Source of the DNA: a virus
IMG/VR virus record: IMGVR_UViG_3300037258_001211
Location: 1 to 54,253 of that record
DNA: 54,253 nucleotides
Reading direction: 5' to 3' (one strand)
Part shown: piece after piece, positions 32,077 through 40,028 of the stretch
Position numbering within the stretch: the stretch's first letter is position 1
Layout: each line of letters opens with the position of its first letter
Made by a program: the position numbers and the translations under genes
Notes under the pieces: generated by a model
Told to the model about the DNA's origin: nothing
Databases searched by the model: none
What the model saw: the letters and a program-made list of their open reading frames with translations, nothing else

Positions 32077-32577
32077 TCACACCAACTCTAGCTCGCGCTC
32101 GTCGACGGTCATCTTTATGCCAAGCATATTGCGGATGATCGCCTTTCCGCTTCCGCTCAATCCTTCGATGATAGCCTCGATGCGGGAACCGTGGAAATCG
32201 AACGCCACAGCTCCTCCAATGGTCAGATCGGGGCGGCGGGCACGCTTGTCTCCCGGCCGAGGCTCGTCAAATGCTCCCGCCATCTCTTTCCGCCACAGGC
32301 CCATTACCTCCTCATCGCCCATGACCGCGATTTCTCCGCTCATCCGCATGGGGCCAACCGTGCCGGATACGGGCTGAGCGAAGCCGCGCCAGTCCTGAAC
32401 AAAGACGTAACTGGGCAGAAGCGGCAGCATTCGGAGCGCATAAGGCCGATCGCGCCCATGCGGCCAGTAAATTTTGCGATAGGTCAGCAGCAACGACCGA
32501 TTTCCGGCCTGGCGAATGCTTTTGGCCGCGATCTCTTCCGCGCCCGGCTTCGTGACGATGATGGTCCACGGCACCAT
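32077..32577 (-). CDS. NusG/RfaH-like transcription factor
   Basis: 166 aa from ATG 32577, AGGAAA 4 bases upstream. N-terminal NGN-type domain: WTIIVTKPGAEEIAAKSIRQAG, then LLTYRKIYWPHGRD and LLPSYVFVQDW, the hallmark LFPGYVFV-like strand. C-terminal half ends with a KOW-like segment: GGAVAFDFHGSRIEAIIEGLSGSGKAIIRN. NusG paralogues bind the RNA polymerase clamp and prevent pausing or termination on chosen operons. Its place at the border of early and late leftward genes suggests an antiterminator for the late genes. Confidence 0.8.
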   Translation of the reverse strand: MVPWTIIVTKPGAEEIAAKSIRQAGNRSLLLTYRKIYWPHGRDRPYALRMLPLLPSYVFVQDWRGFAQPVSGTVGPMRMSGEIAVMGDEEVMGLWRKEMAGAFDEPRPGDKRARRPDLTIGGAVAFDFHGSRIEAIIEGLSGSGKAIIRNMLGIKMTVDERELELV

Positions 32578-32649
32578 GATTTCCTGTTCCCCAAAGATCA
32601 CTTTCCCCGATTACGTGAATTGCTGGCGAGACGGATCACCACGCAGCGA

Positions 32650-32928
32650 TCATCGCCCATTGATTTGATCCTTGAACGCCCCGGCTGGCTTAAAGACGAT
32701 CGCCGTATGTGCCGGAACCTCAACGGGCTCTCCGGTGCGGGGGTTGCGGCGCATCGCGGTCCGACGGTGCTTCATGGTGAAGCTACCGAAGCCGGCGAGG
32801 CGCACGCCATCTCCCACACTCATCTGAGTCACGATACGGTGAAAAACCGCACTCACAGCCGCAGCCGCGTCGCGACTAGTTAGGCCCGTGTCCCACGAAA
32901 CGGCGGCGATCAGCTCTTGCTTGTTCAT
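32650..32928 (-). CDS. HU/IHF-family DNA-binding protein
   Basis: 92 aa, normal HU size. MNKQELIAAVSWDTGLTSRDAAAAVSAVF, then VRLAGFGSFTMKHRRTAMRRNPRTGEPVEVPAHTAIVFKPAGAFK: the GFGSF turn and the RNPRTGE DNA-intercalating arm are intact. It bends and packs DNA, possibly for replication, packaging or integration. Strong AAGGAG upstream; stop of the upstream gene overlaps. Confidence 0.92.
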   Translation of the reverse strand: MNKQELIAAVSWDTGLTSRDAAAAVSAVFHRIVTQMSVGDGVRLAGFGSFTMKHRRTAMRRNPRTGEPVEVPAHTAIVFKPAGAFKDQINGR

Positions 32929-33176
32929 GATGATGTTCTCCTTGGGGTGTTTCGGCGTCGTAGGATTTCTTCGGCCTCACGCAAGACGGCCTCTTCGTGA
33001 TCGATGCGACGGCTCGCTTTGATCGCCGCGACCTCGGCAGGGGTGCGTCGCTTTCCGCCGATGCTGGTCATGCACGTACACCCGGCGTACGTGATCCCCG
33101 GACTTCTCTCGTGAAACGCGCATGTGCGATGCTCGTAAGTGAGTTCCCACTCGTCCTCGTCGTGGCGGATCAGCAT
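32925..33176 (-). CDS. Hypothetical protein, Cys/His-containing
   Basis: 83 aa. N-half has CAF...HERSPGITYAGCTC, perhaps metal-binding; C-half is a charged helix (AIKASRRIDHEEAVLREAEEILRRR). Coupled between the 205-aa gene and HU. No function assigned. Confidence 0.5.
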   Translation of the reverse strand: MLIRHDEDEWELTYEHRTCAFHERSPGITYAGCTCMTSIGGKRRTPAEVAAIKASRRIDHEEAVLREAEEILRRRNTPRRTSS

Positions 33177-33794
33177 CTACGGCTCCTCATCTTCCATAAG
33201 TCCGGTATCGATCAGGGATTGACGATCAGCGGCGAGCTTTTCGGGCGAGGGTTGCTCGCTCCGACGCACAGAGGCTTCCGGCGCATCGGCAACGTTCACG
33301 ATCTTCTTGCACGCCTCCGCATAGGTGCCGCCAGCCTCAAGATACGCGTCGAAATCGTCGTAGCCCTGTTTCCGCGCCCAGTCGTTGGCGAACGATCGAG
33401 CCTCTAGGCTTTCGTAATCCGTCAGGGCTCTCCGCTCGGGGCGTCGGGGTGCCGGCAGAGCTTTGAGGCGGGCATCCTCGTGCCGATCGTGGTTGATCGC
33501 GATGCAGCGTGCCCGGATATCGGCCGGCGTCGGGCGCTTGCTCTGCGTGCGCCGCCAATCCGTGCACGCGTCAGCGACGATTTCGGGGCCGAACCCTTTC
33601 AGATCGTCGACCCAATCTTTCGCCATCGACGCCCGCGCCGCATCAGAGATTTGCCCAGCCCAGAAATGCAGCAGAAGGCGAGCGACAACCCCCGCAATTT
33701 CACGCTCGGGTGACGTAATCGAACGCTGCGAGTTCAGCGTCGTGGGGACTGATCCGGCCCGCGAAACCTCGTCCATTATCCAATTTCCCGTCAT
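33177..33794 (-). CDS. Replication-region protein, loader candidate
   Basis: 205 aa (ATG 33794, or 33776). Helical: residues 30-95 (EREIAGVVARLLLHFWAG...WVDDLKGFGPEIVADACTDWRRTQSKRPTPADIRARC) resemble a small domain seen beside phage replication initiators and in helicase-loader-type proteins. The start overlaps the end of the initiator gene by about 95 bases. I infer a part in replication from context only. Confidence 0.5.
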   Translation of the reverse strand: MTGNWIMDEVSRAGSVPTTLNSQRSITSPEREIAGVVARLLLHFWAGQISDAARASMAKDWVDDLKGFGPEIVADACTDWRRTQSKRPTPADIRARCIAINHDRHEDARLKALPAPRRPERRALTDYESLEARSFANDWARKQGYDDFDAYLEAGGTYAEACKKIVNVADAPEASVRRSEQPSPEKLAADRQSLIDTGLMEDEEP

Positions 33795-34491
33795 TCTGCG
33801 CCGGCTCGTCGAGCCAGCGGTTTCCGTTCAGCCAAGTCGCGGGGTTACACCACGCCCTATCTGGAGGCTTGGTCGCCACATAGCGGCGCAAGCCCTCCAG
33901 CAGCCGTTCGGGGCTGGCTCGTGCCAGAGCGGAGCGATAGGCCTTCTCGGCAGTGGCCCGCCCGACCTTGTGCGGGTACTCGGCGTACCAGCCATCGAAG
34001 GATTTCGGGATCGCGCGCACGATAGGTGAGCGAAGCGAACCTTCTTCTTCTTTCCTTATTTCAACCCCTTGATAAGACGCGCGCGTATCCGGGGCAAAAT
34101 CGTTCCAAGATCGTTCCAGTTTCGTTTCATCGGTACTATTTTTCTCGTCTTTCTGGTACGAAAAGTCGTTGTAATTGCAGATCGTTATAAGGAATTGCCG
34201 GCCTATTTTTTTCGTACCGATGAAACGATGCTGGTACAATTCTGAAACGAAACGCGCGACTTTCGTAGTAGGCCAGCCCCACTGACCCCCCATATCTCGT
34301 ATGCTGATCGACAACTCGCCGCGGGCGAGCTCCACCATTTGCCCCTCGATCTTGGCAGCCGTCGCTTTGAATGCGGCTTTCTCGACCAGCCACATCCATG
34401 CGGCGTGCCGGCTCAACGGCTCGCGGTTCGGCGACCCGAAAATCGGGTGCTCCATCCATCCGCGCTGGATCGTGTAATAGCCTTGGCCCAT
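33700..34491 (-). CDS. Replication protein with winged helix
   Basis: 263 aa from ATG 34491. Residues 1-90 match a winged-helix module of phage replication initiators: GYYTIQRGWMEHPIF, LSRHAAWMWLVEKAAFKA, LARGELSISIRDMGGQWGWPTTKVARFV. The middle is linker with lysines; residues about 180-230 (FDGWYAEYPHKVGRATAEKAYRSAL) then PPDRAWCNPATWLNGNRWLDE are typical of DnaD/gpO-like phage proteins. It would open the origin and recruit helicase. The middle DNA (34030-34280) is AT-rich, a possible origin within the gene as in lambda O. Confidence 0.7.
   Translation of the reverse strand: MGQGYYTIQRGWMEHPIFGSPNREPLSRHAAWMWLVEKAAFKATAAKIEGQMVELARGELSISIRDMGGQWGWPTTKVARFVSELYQHRFIGTKKIGRQFLITICNYNDFSYQKDEKNSTDETKLERSWNDFAPDTRASYQGVEIRKEEEGSLRSPIVRAIPKSFDGWYAEYPHKVGRATAEKAYRSALARASPERLLEGLRRYVATKPPDRAWCNPATWLNGNRWLDEPAQNDGKLDNGRGFAGRISPHDAELAAFDYVTRA
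34030..34280. other. AT-rich stretch inside initiator gene, origin candidate
   Basis: Base composition falls noticeably here relative to the flanks, with runs such as TTTCTTATTTC and GGTACTATTTTTCTCG and repeats of GGTACGAAA/GGTACAAT near 34130-34240. Lambda-like phages often keep the origin inside the initiator gene. I see no clean iteron set, so this is suggestive only. Confidence 0.3.
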
Positions 34492-34529
34492 GTGCGTCGC
34501 GCTCTCCCCAGCGCTAAAAATGTGTTCAG

Positions 34530-35276
34530 TTAAAACGCTGCGCTGCATCCCGAAGGAGAGCGCGTGATCGCCCGCGATATGGACCCCGCGGAGCCATGGT
34601 CGTCCGCTGCTTGCGGGCTGTCGGCGAACATGTCGGAAGGCGCTCCAGGAATGGGGCCGGCGAACTGGCGGCGCTCGTGCGGCCATGTCGGCGCGCCATA
34701 CGTGATTGGGCGCTCGCCGATCGGCAGTCCCGCCTTTCGGAGTTTCTTCGCTCTCTGCCTGACCGCGCCCTCACCATGACCCGGAAACAGAGCCACGATC
34801 TGTTCGACCGATAAGTCGGAGGTCCAAACGCGGACCAAGAGAGCTTCATCTGTGTCGCTCCACGATCCGGGCCTATTTGAGCTCTGCCCTATCCCTGCTA
34901 TGTGCGGCGTGGTCATATTGCCTCCGTAAGACCTTCCGCGGATGTGCCGCCATCGGCGCTCTTCCAGAGCCTTAACGATCGCGGCCACGTCTGCGGCCAA
35001 TTCGCCGTCGACCTCGACGAGGTCAGCTATCTTGCGCCGCGCGTGCAGAACGGTGGTATGATCGCGGCCACCAAAACGGCGCCCGATCATGGGAAGGCTG
35101 TTCCGCGTGAGGATGCAGCAAAGGTACATTGCGACCTGGCGCGGCCTCGCATATTGGCGACGCCGGCTGCCGTAACTGCCGCCCATGACAACATCGGCCT
35201 CGTCGAGCCAGCCCGTTGATATTCCGAACCGCCCGGCGACGGCGTGCTGTATTTCAGCAATCTGCGGCGCGTTCAC
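34530..35276 (-). CDS. DnaA domain IV fused to a GcrA-like HTH
   Basis: 248 aa from GTG 35276, which has GGAGA 4 bases upstream (an ATG at 35339 has none). Residues about 1-110 are a DnaA domain [49 protein letters not shown], the DnaA-box signature, without AAA+ domain. Residues about 135-185 ([27 protein letters not shown]...) form a second homeodomain-like segment reminiscent of GcrA's N-terminus. An in-frame ATG at 34916 with GGAGG 4 bases upstream could yield the second part alone. Likely binds DnaA boxes or competes with host DnaA; upstream of the winged-helix initiator. Confidence 0.7.
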   Translation of the reverse strand: MNAPQIAEIQHAVAGRFGISTGWLDEADVVMGGSYGSRRRQYARPRQVAMYLCCILTRNSLPMIGRRFGGRDHTTVLHARRKIADLVEVDGELAADVAAIVKALEERRWRHIRGRSYGGNMTTPHIAGIGQSSNRPGSWSDTDEALLVRVWTSDLSVEQIVALFPGHGEGAVRQRAKKLRKAGLPIGERPITYGAPTWPHERRQFAGPIPGAPSDMFADSPQAADDHGSAGSISRAITRSPSGCSAAF

Positions 35277-35364
35277 GTTGTCTCCGTTGGTACGGTCCGT
35301 AGAGCGGCAGCTGATCGCGTGAGGCTCCGGACCGCTCATCCATACCTCCGGGCGGTATACGGGG

Positions 35365-35793
35365 TCATGCGCTCACCAGGGGGCGCACCGTCACGACAAT
35401 CTTAGGCTGATGGCTGTAAACCTTCTGCAAGGTGCCGTACTCGACGATCAGTGCATCGTCGCGGAATACCACGCCGTTCAGTGCATCCTCGACCTGCTTG
35501 ACCAGATTGGAGAGGTCCGGCTTTTTTGTCGGTCGAAGTTCCCGGCGTAGCGCACTTGCGGCCTTTGCTTTCGAGAAGCTCTTTGGGATCGCAAATTCGA
35601 CAGTGAGATCGAGGCAAATGGCCTCATCAAAGAGCACGCGCCCCGCCATCTCCTGTTGCGCTAGCAGTTTGAGCGCGACGGCGTTGTTGCGCTGCCGGGC
35701 CGGCGTGAAGGGGATGTTGCGCTTGCCAAGGCGAGCCCGCGCCCAGGCTACGGGCTCGCCCAAAAGGCAAACGGTTATAGAGCCATCCGTCAC
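35365..35793 (-). CDS. rusA: RusA-type Holliday junction resolvase
   Basis: 142 aa, usual size. The RusA signature is intact: [18 protein letters not shown], then [29 protein letters not shown], which carries the catalytic Asp residues and the Lys. It cuts branched DNA from recombination or replication before packaging. ATGA-coupled to the gene upstream. Confidence 0.9.
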   Translation of the reverse strand: MTDGSITVCLLGEPVAWARARLGKRNIPFTPARQRNNAVALKLLAQQEMAGRVLFDEAICLDLTVEFAIPKSFSKAKAASALRRELRPTKKPDLSNLVKQVEDALNGVVFRDDALIVEYGTLQKVYSHQPKIVVTVRPLVSA

Positions 35794-36260
35794 TTATCGC
35801 GGCCCTTGAACGGCATGATCTCGCCGGTATCCGGGTCGACAAGCGCGGTCTGATCGGGATCGGGCTTGGCTGGTGCCTTCTCGCCCATGTACGGCTCGCA
35901 ATCCGCGACCACGATCAGCGCCGACTTGCCGACCGCATCGAGAAGTTCATACCGCAGCGGATCGTGGCGGGATGCCTTCAGTACAACCTTGATCCCGTCC
36001 TTGGCCGTGCACTGTTCGACCGTCGCCGTGATTGTCGGTTTGCCATTGGCCGCGATGAGTTTGACGGCCTCGTTCACGAGATGCGCGGAGACACGCTCGA
36101 CGCCTTCGATCATCTCGCGCTGTTCTTGCTCCGACATGACGGTGTAGGGTTTTGGCATTGCCCGCAGGCGATCGAGGATCGCGTCGCGGAGATCGCCGTA
36201 AAGCGTATCGGTACTGGGAAGCGCGTCTTGCTCGTCCTCTTTGACTGCTGCTGTGGCCAT
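35790..36260 (-). CDS. Hypothetical phage protein of replication region
   Basis: 156 aa. Helical N-half (MSEQEQREMIEGVERVSAHLVNEAVKLIAANGK), then strands ITATVEQCTAKDGIKVVLKA, ending DPDTGEIMPF. The same layout recurs in phages of alphaproteobacteria near RusA, function unknown. GAGGGGAA precedes the ATG. Confidence 0.6.
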   Translation of the reverse strand: MATAAVKEDEQDALPSTDTLYGDLRDAILDRLRAMPKPYTVMSEQEQREMIEGVERVSAHLVNEAVKLIAANGKPTITATVEQCTAKDGIKVVLKASRHDPLRYELLDAVGKSALIVVADCEPYMGEKAPAKPDPDQTALVDPDTGEIMPFKGRDK

Positions 36261-36308
36261 GTGTCAGTTCCCCTCGCGACAAAAGCCGGCCGCGCAACGG
36301 CATTCCTT

Positions 36309-36605
36309 TCAATCCGCCGCCGCAACCGCATGACGCGGGCGGTGGTAGTCGTTCCGGAGCTCTTCTGTGTTGGCTCGCCAGAACCGCTCGACCGGGTCAC
36401 GCACACGGCGGCGCGTGATGAAATACTGATACCGCTCGTCACCAAGACGCTTCTGTGTGAGATCGAGCCACCCTGCGAGGTATGCGGCACCGACGATCTC
36501 TTTCAGGACGAACTCTGCCGTCCTTCCGAGGAAGCCGGTGAAGTAGATACGGCGTTCGCCCGGCTGCGCGGTGTCACGCCATGCCTGTAGCTCGGCTGCG
36601 GTCAT
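36309..36605 (-). CDS. Hypothetical protein, possibly winged-helix
   Basis: 98 aa. AELQAWRDTAQPGERRIYFTGFLGR then helices and a basic RYQYFITRRRV segment, consistent with a small nucleic-acid-binding fold. Unknown function; between two unknown genes in the leftward operon. Confidence 0.5.
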   Translation of the reverse strand: MTAAELQAWRDTAQPGERRIYFTGFLGRTAEFVLKEIVGAAYLAGWLDLTQKRLGDERYQYFITRRRVRDPVERFWRANTEELRNDYHRPRHAVAAAD

Positions 36606-36617
36606 TGCAATCGGCCC

Positions 36618-37097
36618 TCAGCGATTTTCTGCAAATGTCGTTTGACCGCATCCCGCAGCCGCCGCTTCTCTGCTGGTCGGGGGCACCTCTCGGCCAGGGC
36701 CGTCAATCGAAGTGCCGCGCGTCGGTGGAATGACCGGCGCATCTTTCCCCACCACCGCATCATCAAAACGCTCCTCGATCCGCGCCAGACGCGCGGCTAT
36801 TTCCAACATTTCGGCCGTATGAACGGCTTCGTTTGCCGGTGTCCCGGCCAACAAGGCATCGAACGCCGCCCCCAGCACGGCGCTCGCCTGGTTAAGCCGG
36901 TCGATCGTCCAATGAAGGCCGTTCCGCAGATTGCGGGCCTCACGCGGGCAACACAGAAAAATCCGCTCGACCGCTTTGTTTCGGTTGCGGTTCGGCGTCA
37001 GTCGATCAAGCGCCAGTGCGGCGCGCTGTCCGTAGTCGGCAGTCATCTTTTTCTTCGCTGAAATGGCATCATTAGTGCCGCCTTGTTCGCTCGCCAT
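36618..37097 (-). CDS. Hypothetical protein, helical
   Basis: 159 aa. Helical middle (LNQASAVLGAAFDALLAGTPANEAVHTAEMLEIAARLARIEERF) and a disordered, Pro/Thr/Gly-rich C-terminus. No recognised motif. First gene after the inverted-repeat region at 37253-37335. Confidence 0.5.
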   Translation of the reverse strand: MASEQGGTNDAISAKKKMTADYGQRAALALDRLTPNRNRNKAVERIFLCCPREARNLRNGLHWTIDRLNQASAVLGAAFDALLAGTPANEAVHTAEMLEIAARLARIEERFDDAVVGKDAPVIPPTRGTSIDGPGREVPPTSREAAAAGCGQTTFAENR

Positions 37098-37126
37098 CCG
37101 TCACGCTCACCAATAAGTTCGGGGGC

Positions 37127-37357
37127 ATGGCGGACACAGCAACGAGGCGACGCGGAGGACGGACGAATGGATTGGTGAGGATCGGTGTCATTGTGGGGCG
37201 CTTGGTAGAGCGCCTCGACCCCGACCGGATACGAGAGATCATAGATACAACGACACCCGCAGAGCAGCGCGGCTCCCCCGAACCGATGCCGGACGGCCTT
37301 CCCCAAGGCACAACGGCGGCTTGCTCTGCGGGTGTTCCGCAAAAGGGTGAAAAGTGA
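37127..37357 (+). CDS. Doubtful plus-strand ORF in the gap before the mom-like gene
   Basis: 76 aa, GGGGG 2 bases before ATG. The piece RIGVIVGRLVERLDPDRIREIID looks protein-like, but the ORF spans a 14-bp inverted repeat and runs against the operon. The antisense frame here is no better. I give it as possible only. Confidence 0.3.
   Translation: MADTATRRRGGRTNGLVRIGVIVGRLVERLDPDRIREIIDTTTPAEQRGSPEPMPDGLPQGTTAACSAGVPQKGEK
37253..37335. repeat. 14-bp perfect inverted repeat
   Basis: ACACCCGCAGAGCA (37253-37266) and TGCTCTGCGGGTGT (37322-37335), 55 bases apart, lie just downstream of the mom-like gene. A smaller hairpin GGCGCT-tggtag-AGCGCC is at 37197-37214. Could be a terminator, a regulatory RNA fold or a binding site. 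Confidence 0.6.
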
Positions 37358-37362
37358 TGTCA

Positions 37363-38073
37363 TCAGCCCAACCCGATGATCAGTGGAGCGGCCCCGATGG
37401 GTTGCGCATCGCTCACGCCCCTGGGAAGAGGTTCGTCCAATGGACGGGCCGCATTAGGCTTGGGATATGGAAATTCCTTGAGGCCAAGGCGCCGAGCGCG
37501 CGAACGCCCTGCCACCACAAGCGGACGCCAATACAAATGTTTGCCATCATCAAAATGAGGATCAATGACATGACCAGGCAGGATTTGGCGCAGCTTATCG
37601 GGGCTTTGTGTTCCCCACTTAGAGTTGCAGGATCGGCCCGGCTTGAAGACCCCATTAACCGTAACGCCATCCATGCGCCGATCCCGGCACCCGGAATAAT
37701 GCCAGCCGGCAGCCTGATAGACGCCGCCGTGATGCCCTTGTTGCCGATCAGCGAAACCAACCGCGATGAGCCAGCCGTGCTTTTTGAGGCCCCCGCAAGC
37801 AAAGGCAATGAGCCTGGACAACGGTTCTGTGAATTCAGCAACACGCACAAGGCGCGACAGCTCGATCACTTCTTCGGTCCAGCGGGTCGGCGGTATGCTG
37901 AATATTACCGCAGCGAACACATCGCCATAATCGCCGAAGAGGCCGCCCCCACCGCGCGCAACATAGCAGTGTTGAATGTTTACGGGCATTCTCCGCGAAT
38001 AATGGTGAGCGCGGATCAACGGCCACACTTCGTCCGGTTCAGCTCCCGTCAAAAAGTAGTTAGTCGCGCTCAA
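37363..38073 (-). CDS. Mom-like adenine modification protein
   Basis: 236 aa. The core fits the Mom family (GNAT-fold): RAHHYSRRMP near the start, VFAAVIFSIPP, EVIELSRLVRVAEFTEPLSRLIAFACGGLKK, VGFADRQQGHHGGVYQAAGWHYSG. Mu Mom converts adenine to N6-methylcarbamoyl adenine and protects DNA from restriction. ATGA-coupled to a 72-aa gene and followed upstream by ParB-like and NGQHR-type genes. The C-terminus from about 165 is extended and basic. Assignment from motif spacing; chemistry inferred from the family. Confidence 0.75.
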   Translation of the reverse strand: MSATNYFLTGAEPDEVWPLIRAHHYSRRMPVNIQHCYVARGGGGLFGDYGDVFAAVIFSIPPTRWTEEVIELSRLVRVAEFTEPLSRLIAFACGGLKKHGWLIAVGFADRQQGHHGGVYQAAGWHYSGCRDRRMDGVTVNGVFKPGRSCNSKWGTQSPDKLRQILPGHVIDPHFDDGKHLYWRPLVVAGRSRARRLGLKEFPYPKPNAARPLDEPLPRGVSDAQPIGAAPLIIGLG

Positions 38074-38288
38074 TGCAGCCTCCGCAGATCGTCAGCCATG
38101 CGCCGGAGCATGGAGACGAATGAGGTTTCCTCACCGAACCAACTCGCGATGGTGTCGCAATCCGCAAGGGTCAGATCATGATCCTCGGCGACCGTCTCTT
38201 CGATGGCCCGGACGAGGCCGCCGCGCTCGATTGCGTCGGCGATCTTCCGGTACTCATGGGCGCGGACGAGGTGATTGCGGTCAGTCAT
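38070..38288 (-). CDS. Small acidic helical protein in modification cassette
   Basis: 72 aa, helical (AHEYRKIADAIERGGLVRAIEETVAEDHDLTLADCDTIASWF). Overlaps the mom-like start (ATGA) and starts right after the ParB-like stop. Perhaps a partner or regulator of the Mom-like protein; unknown. Confidence 0.5.
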   Translation of the reverse strand: MTDRNHLVRAHEYRKIADAIERGGLVRAIEETVAEDHDLTLADCDTIASWFGEETSFVSMLRRMADDLRRLH

Positions 38289-39089
38289 CTACTTCACCGC
38301 TCGCAAGGCGATGGTGTTGTCGGCGACGGGCATATCCACGCGGGACATGAAGATTTCACGCGCCTCCGGGCCGGCCTTGTTCCATGCGGCCATAAGGGAA
38401 TCCACTTGTCGCTCGACCGTCTCAAAATCATTCAGCGGATCACGGGCCGGCGGTTGCGGTCGCGGTGCGGAACGCGCGGCGGCGTGCTCTCGCAAGGAGC
38501 GCAACTGTTCTTCTTTGCTCGGCTGTTTGGCGGCCGTCAGAAGAGCGGATTGATTATCGTCGAGATGAAGGGCGCGGGCCTCGGCTTTGGCCTCCGGGTC
38601 CAGCGCCGCGATCTTGACCGCACGCTGCGCATCGGTGCGCTCGATACCCAGTTCGCGAGTTGCCGCGCTGAGGCCACCAGTGATACCTCGTCCACCCTTG
38701 GCGGAAACTTGCGCAACTTGCCCAGGTTTTGCCGCCGTCCGCTCGTCAATCAACCCGATCCATTCAGCGATGGCGGAGGCGCGCTGTTCGACGGTCAGCT
38801 CGGCACGGTGAAGGTTCTCGGCGATTTCCCACAGCCGACGATCGATAGCGGAGAGGCTCACCACCACGCAATCAATGCGATCCCAGCCGAGGAGCCGGGC
38901 GGCCTCCAATCGATGCCGCCCGGCCACCAGCCGTACTGTCTCGCCGTCATCGGGCGTCCAGACCGATATCGGGGTCTGGAGCCCAATGACACTCATCGAC
39001 TCGGCGAGCGTCTTAATCCGCTCAGCGTCCGCATCGCGACGAGCGCCCACGATCTCGATATCGCCAACTGCGATGCGGTGGAGTTCCAT
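38289..39089 (-). CDS. ParB-like N-domain protein
   Basis: 266 aa. ParB/Srx N-terminal domain at residues 1-90: IGLQTPISVW, VRLVAGRHRLEAARLLGWDRIDCVVV (the GxHRxxA box), then AENLHRAELTVEQRA. A helical middle follows; C-terminal third is charged. ParB folds bind CTP in partition proteins and act as nuclease or adaptor in others. Its coupling to the Mom-like gene suggests a role in DNA modification or recognition and not partition; there is no parA. Confidence 0.75.
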   Translation of the reverse strand: MELHRIAVGDIEIVGARRDADAERIKTLAESMSVIGLQTPISVWTPDDGETVRLVAGRHRLEAARLLGWDRIDCVVVSLSAIDRRLWEIAENLHRAELTVEQRASAIAEWIGLIDERTAAKPGQVAQVSAKGGRGITGGLSAATRELGIERTDAQRAVKIAALDPEAKAEARALHLDDNQSALLTAAKQPSKEEQLRSLREHAAARSAPRPQPPARDPLNDFETVERQVDSLMAAWNKAGPEAREIFMSRVDMPVADNTIALRAVK

Positions 39090-40006
39090 CAGATGATGCT
39101 CGGGAACGACTGGGTCGGGTTCTGTTCACCGCGCCAACGGAAGATGCCGATGCTGCGGCGCTGGCGCAGAGCATTCCAAGCCATGACCGTAAAGGCGGCG
39201 ATATAAATGTCAGACAACCGCTCGCCGCCCGTGCGCCCCTCAATCAGCCTATTGCGGAGCTTTAGCGCGGCATCTTTAGCGCCCAAGTTTATGCCGGATG
39301 CCGCACCATCGAAGAACCGCATCGCCTGTTCTGCGTTTTTCAGGGAGCACAGATGATGAAGCGCGGTCATCAGCGACGGCGGTGCCAAATCCCTGAACCG
39401 GCTTCCGGGAGCAACCGATTTTGGCAGATCGGGAGCCTGCGCCAAGTAGTAGCTATAAAGCTGGTCCGGAGTTGGCCCCTTGCCGGCCTCCGGGTTCATC
39501 ATCTTTGTGTTGTGGTACTTCCAAATCCACAGTGTCGCCGATGCCATTTTGTTCGCATCGGCGACGCCGTGAATGGAGAAGATGTCGCCGGCCGTGCGCT
39601 TGCGCCCAACGTCCATGAAGGCAAAAGCGTCGTCATCGACACCGAAGACAACAAAGGTCTGGAACTCGCGCTGAGAGGCGATGCAGGCGTGCAACCGATG
39701 CTGCCCATTGAGGAGCCGCCCGGACTTCGAGAGAATGACCGTCTCGCCCGTCAACTTCCAGCCACGCCGCATCTCGTTGGTGTATTTGTCGAGCGTCGAC
39801 GCCGAGAGAGTGCGATTGCGGTAATCTTCACCTTGGTTGCGCCGCAACAGTTCGTCGGCCATCAGCGGCGTGATGGTCATGACACATGCGGTCGGCTCAT
39901 CGCAGTTGGCGTGCCACGCAAGCTGCTTTTTGAACGGCGTCTTGCCGAGGCGGCTGAAAAGGCTTGCCCCAACGTCCGGTCGTTCTATACTCTTGGCTTC
40001 AAACAT
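39089..40006 (-). CDS. ParB-superfamily-like protein with NGQHR motif
   Basis: 305 aa. Residues about 60-130 contain YTNEMRRGWKLTGETVILSKSGRLLNGQHRLHACIAS and VVFGVDDDAFAFMDVGRKRT, the (D/N)GQHR box of a ParB-like fold found in phages and plasmids. The rest is helical. The stop overlaps the ParB-like start by one base. A bidirectional terminator lies upstream, so this begins a unit of the leftward operon reached by read-through. Role unknown. Confidence 0.6.
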   Translation of the reverse strand: MFEAKSIERPDVGASLFSRLGKTPFKKQLAWHANCDEPTACVMTITPLMADELLRRNQGEDYRNRTLSASTLDKYTNEMRRGWKLTGETVILSKSGRLLNGQHRLHACIASQREFQTFVVFGVDDDAFAFMDVGRKRTAGDIFSIHGVADANKMASATLWIWKYHNTKMMNPEAGKGPTPDQLYSYYLAQAPDLPKSVAPGSRFRDLAPPSLMTALHHLCSLKNAEQAMRFFDGAASGINLGAKDAALKLRNRLIEGRTGGERLSDIYIAAFTVMAWNALRQRRSIGIFRWRGEQNPTQSFPSII

Positions 40007-40028
40007 TTGTCGGTTTCCCCTTATCTAA

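Noticed and set aside
37043-37363. 106-codon minus-strand frame in the gap before the mom-like gene
   Set aside because: Cys/Arg-rich translation without pattern or ribosome site, overlapping the inverted repeat.
38289-39089. ParB-like gene as a plasmid-partition system
   Set aside because: There is no ParA gene or parS-like repeat nearby, and an integrase is present; the link to the Mom-like gene is a better explanation.
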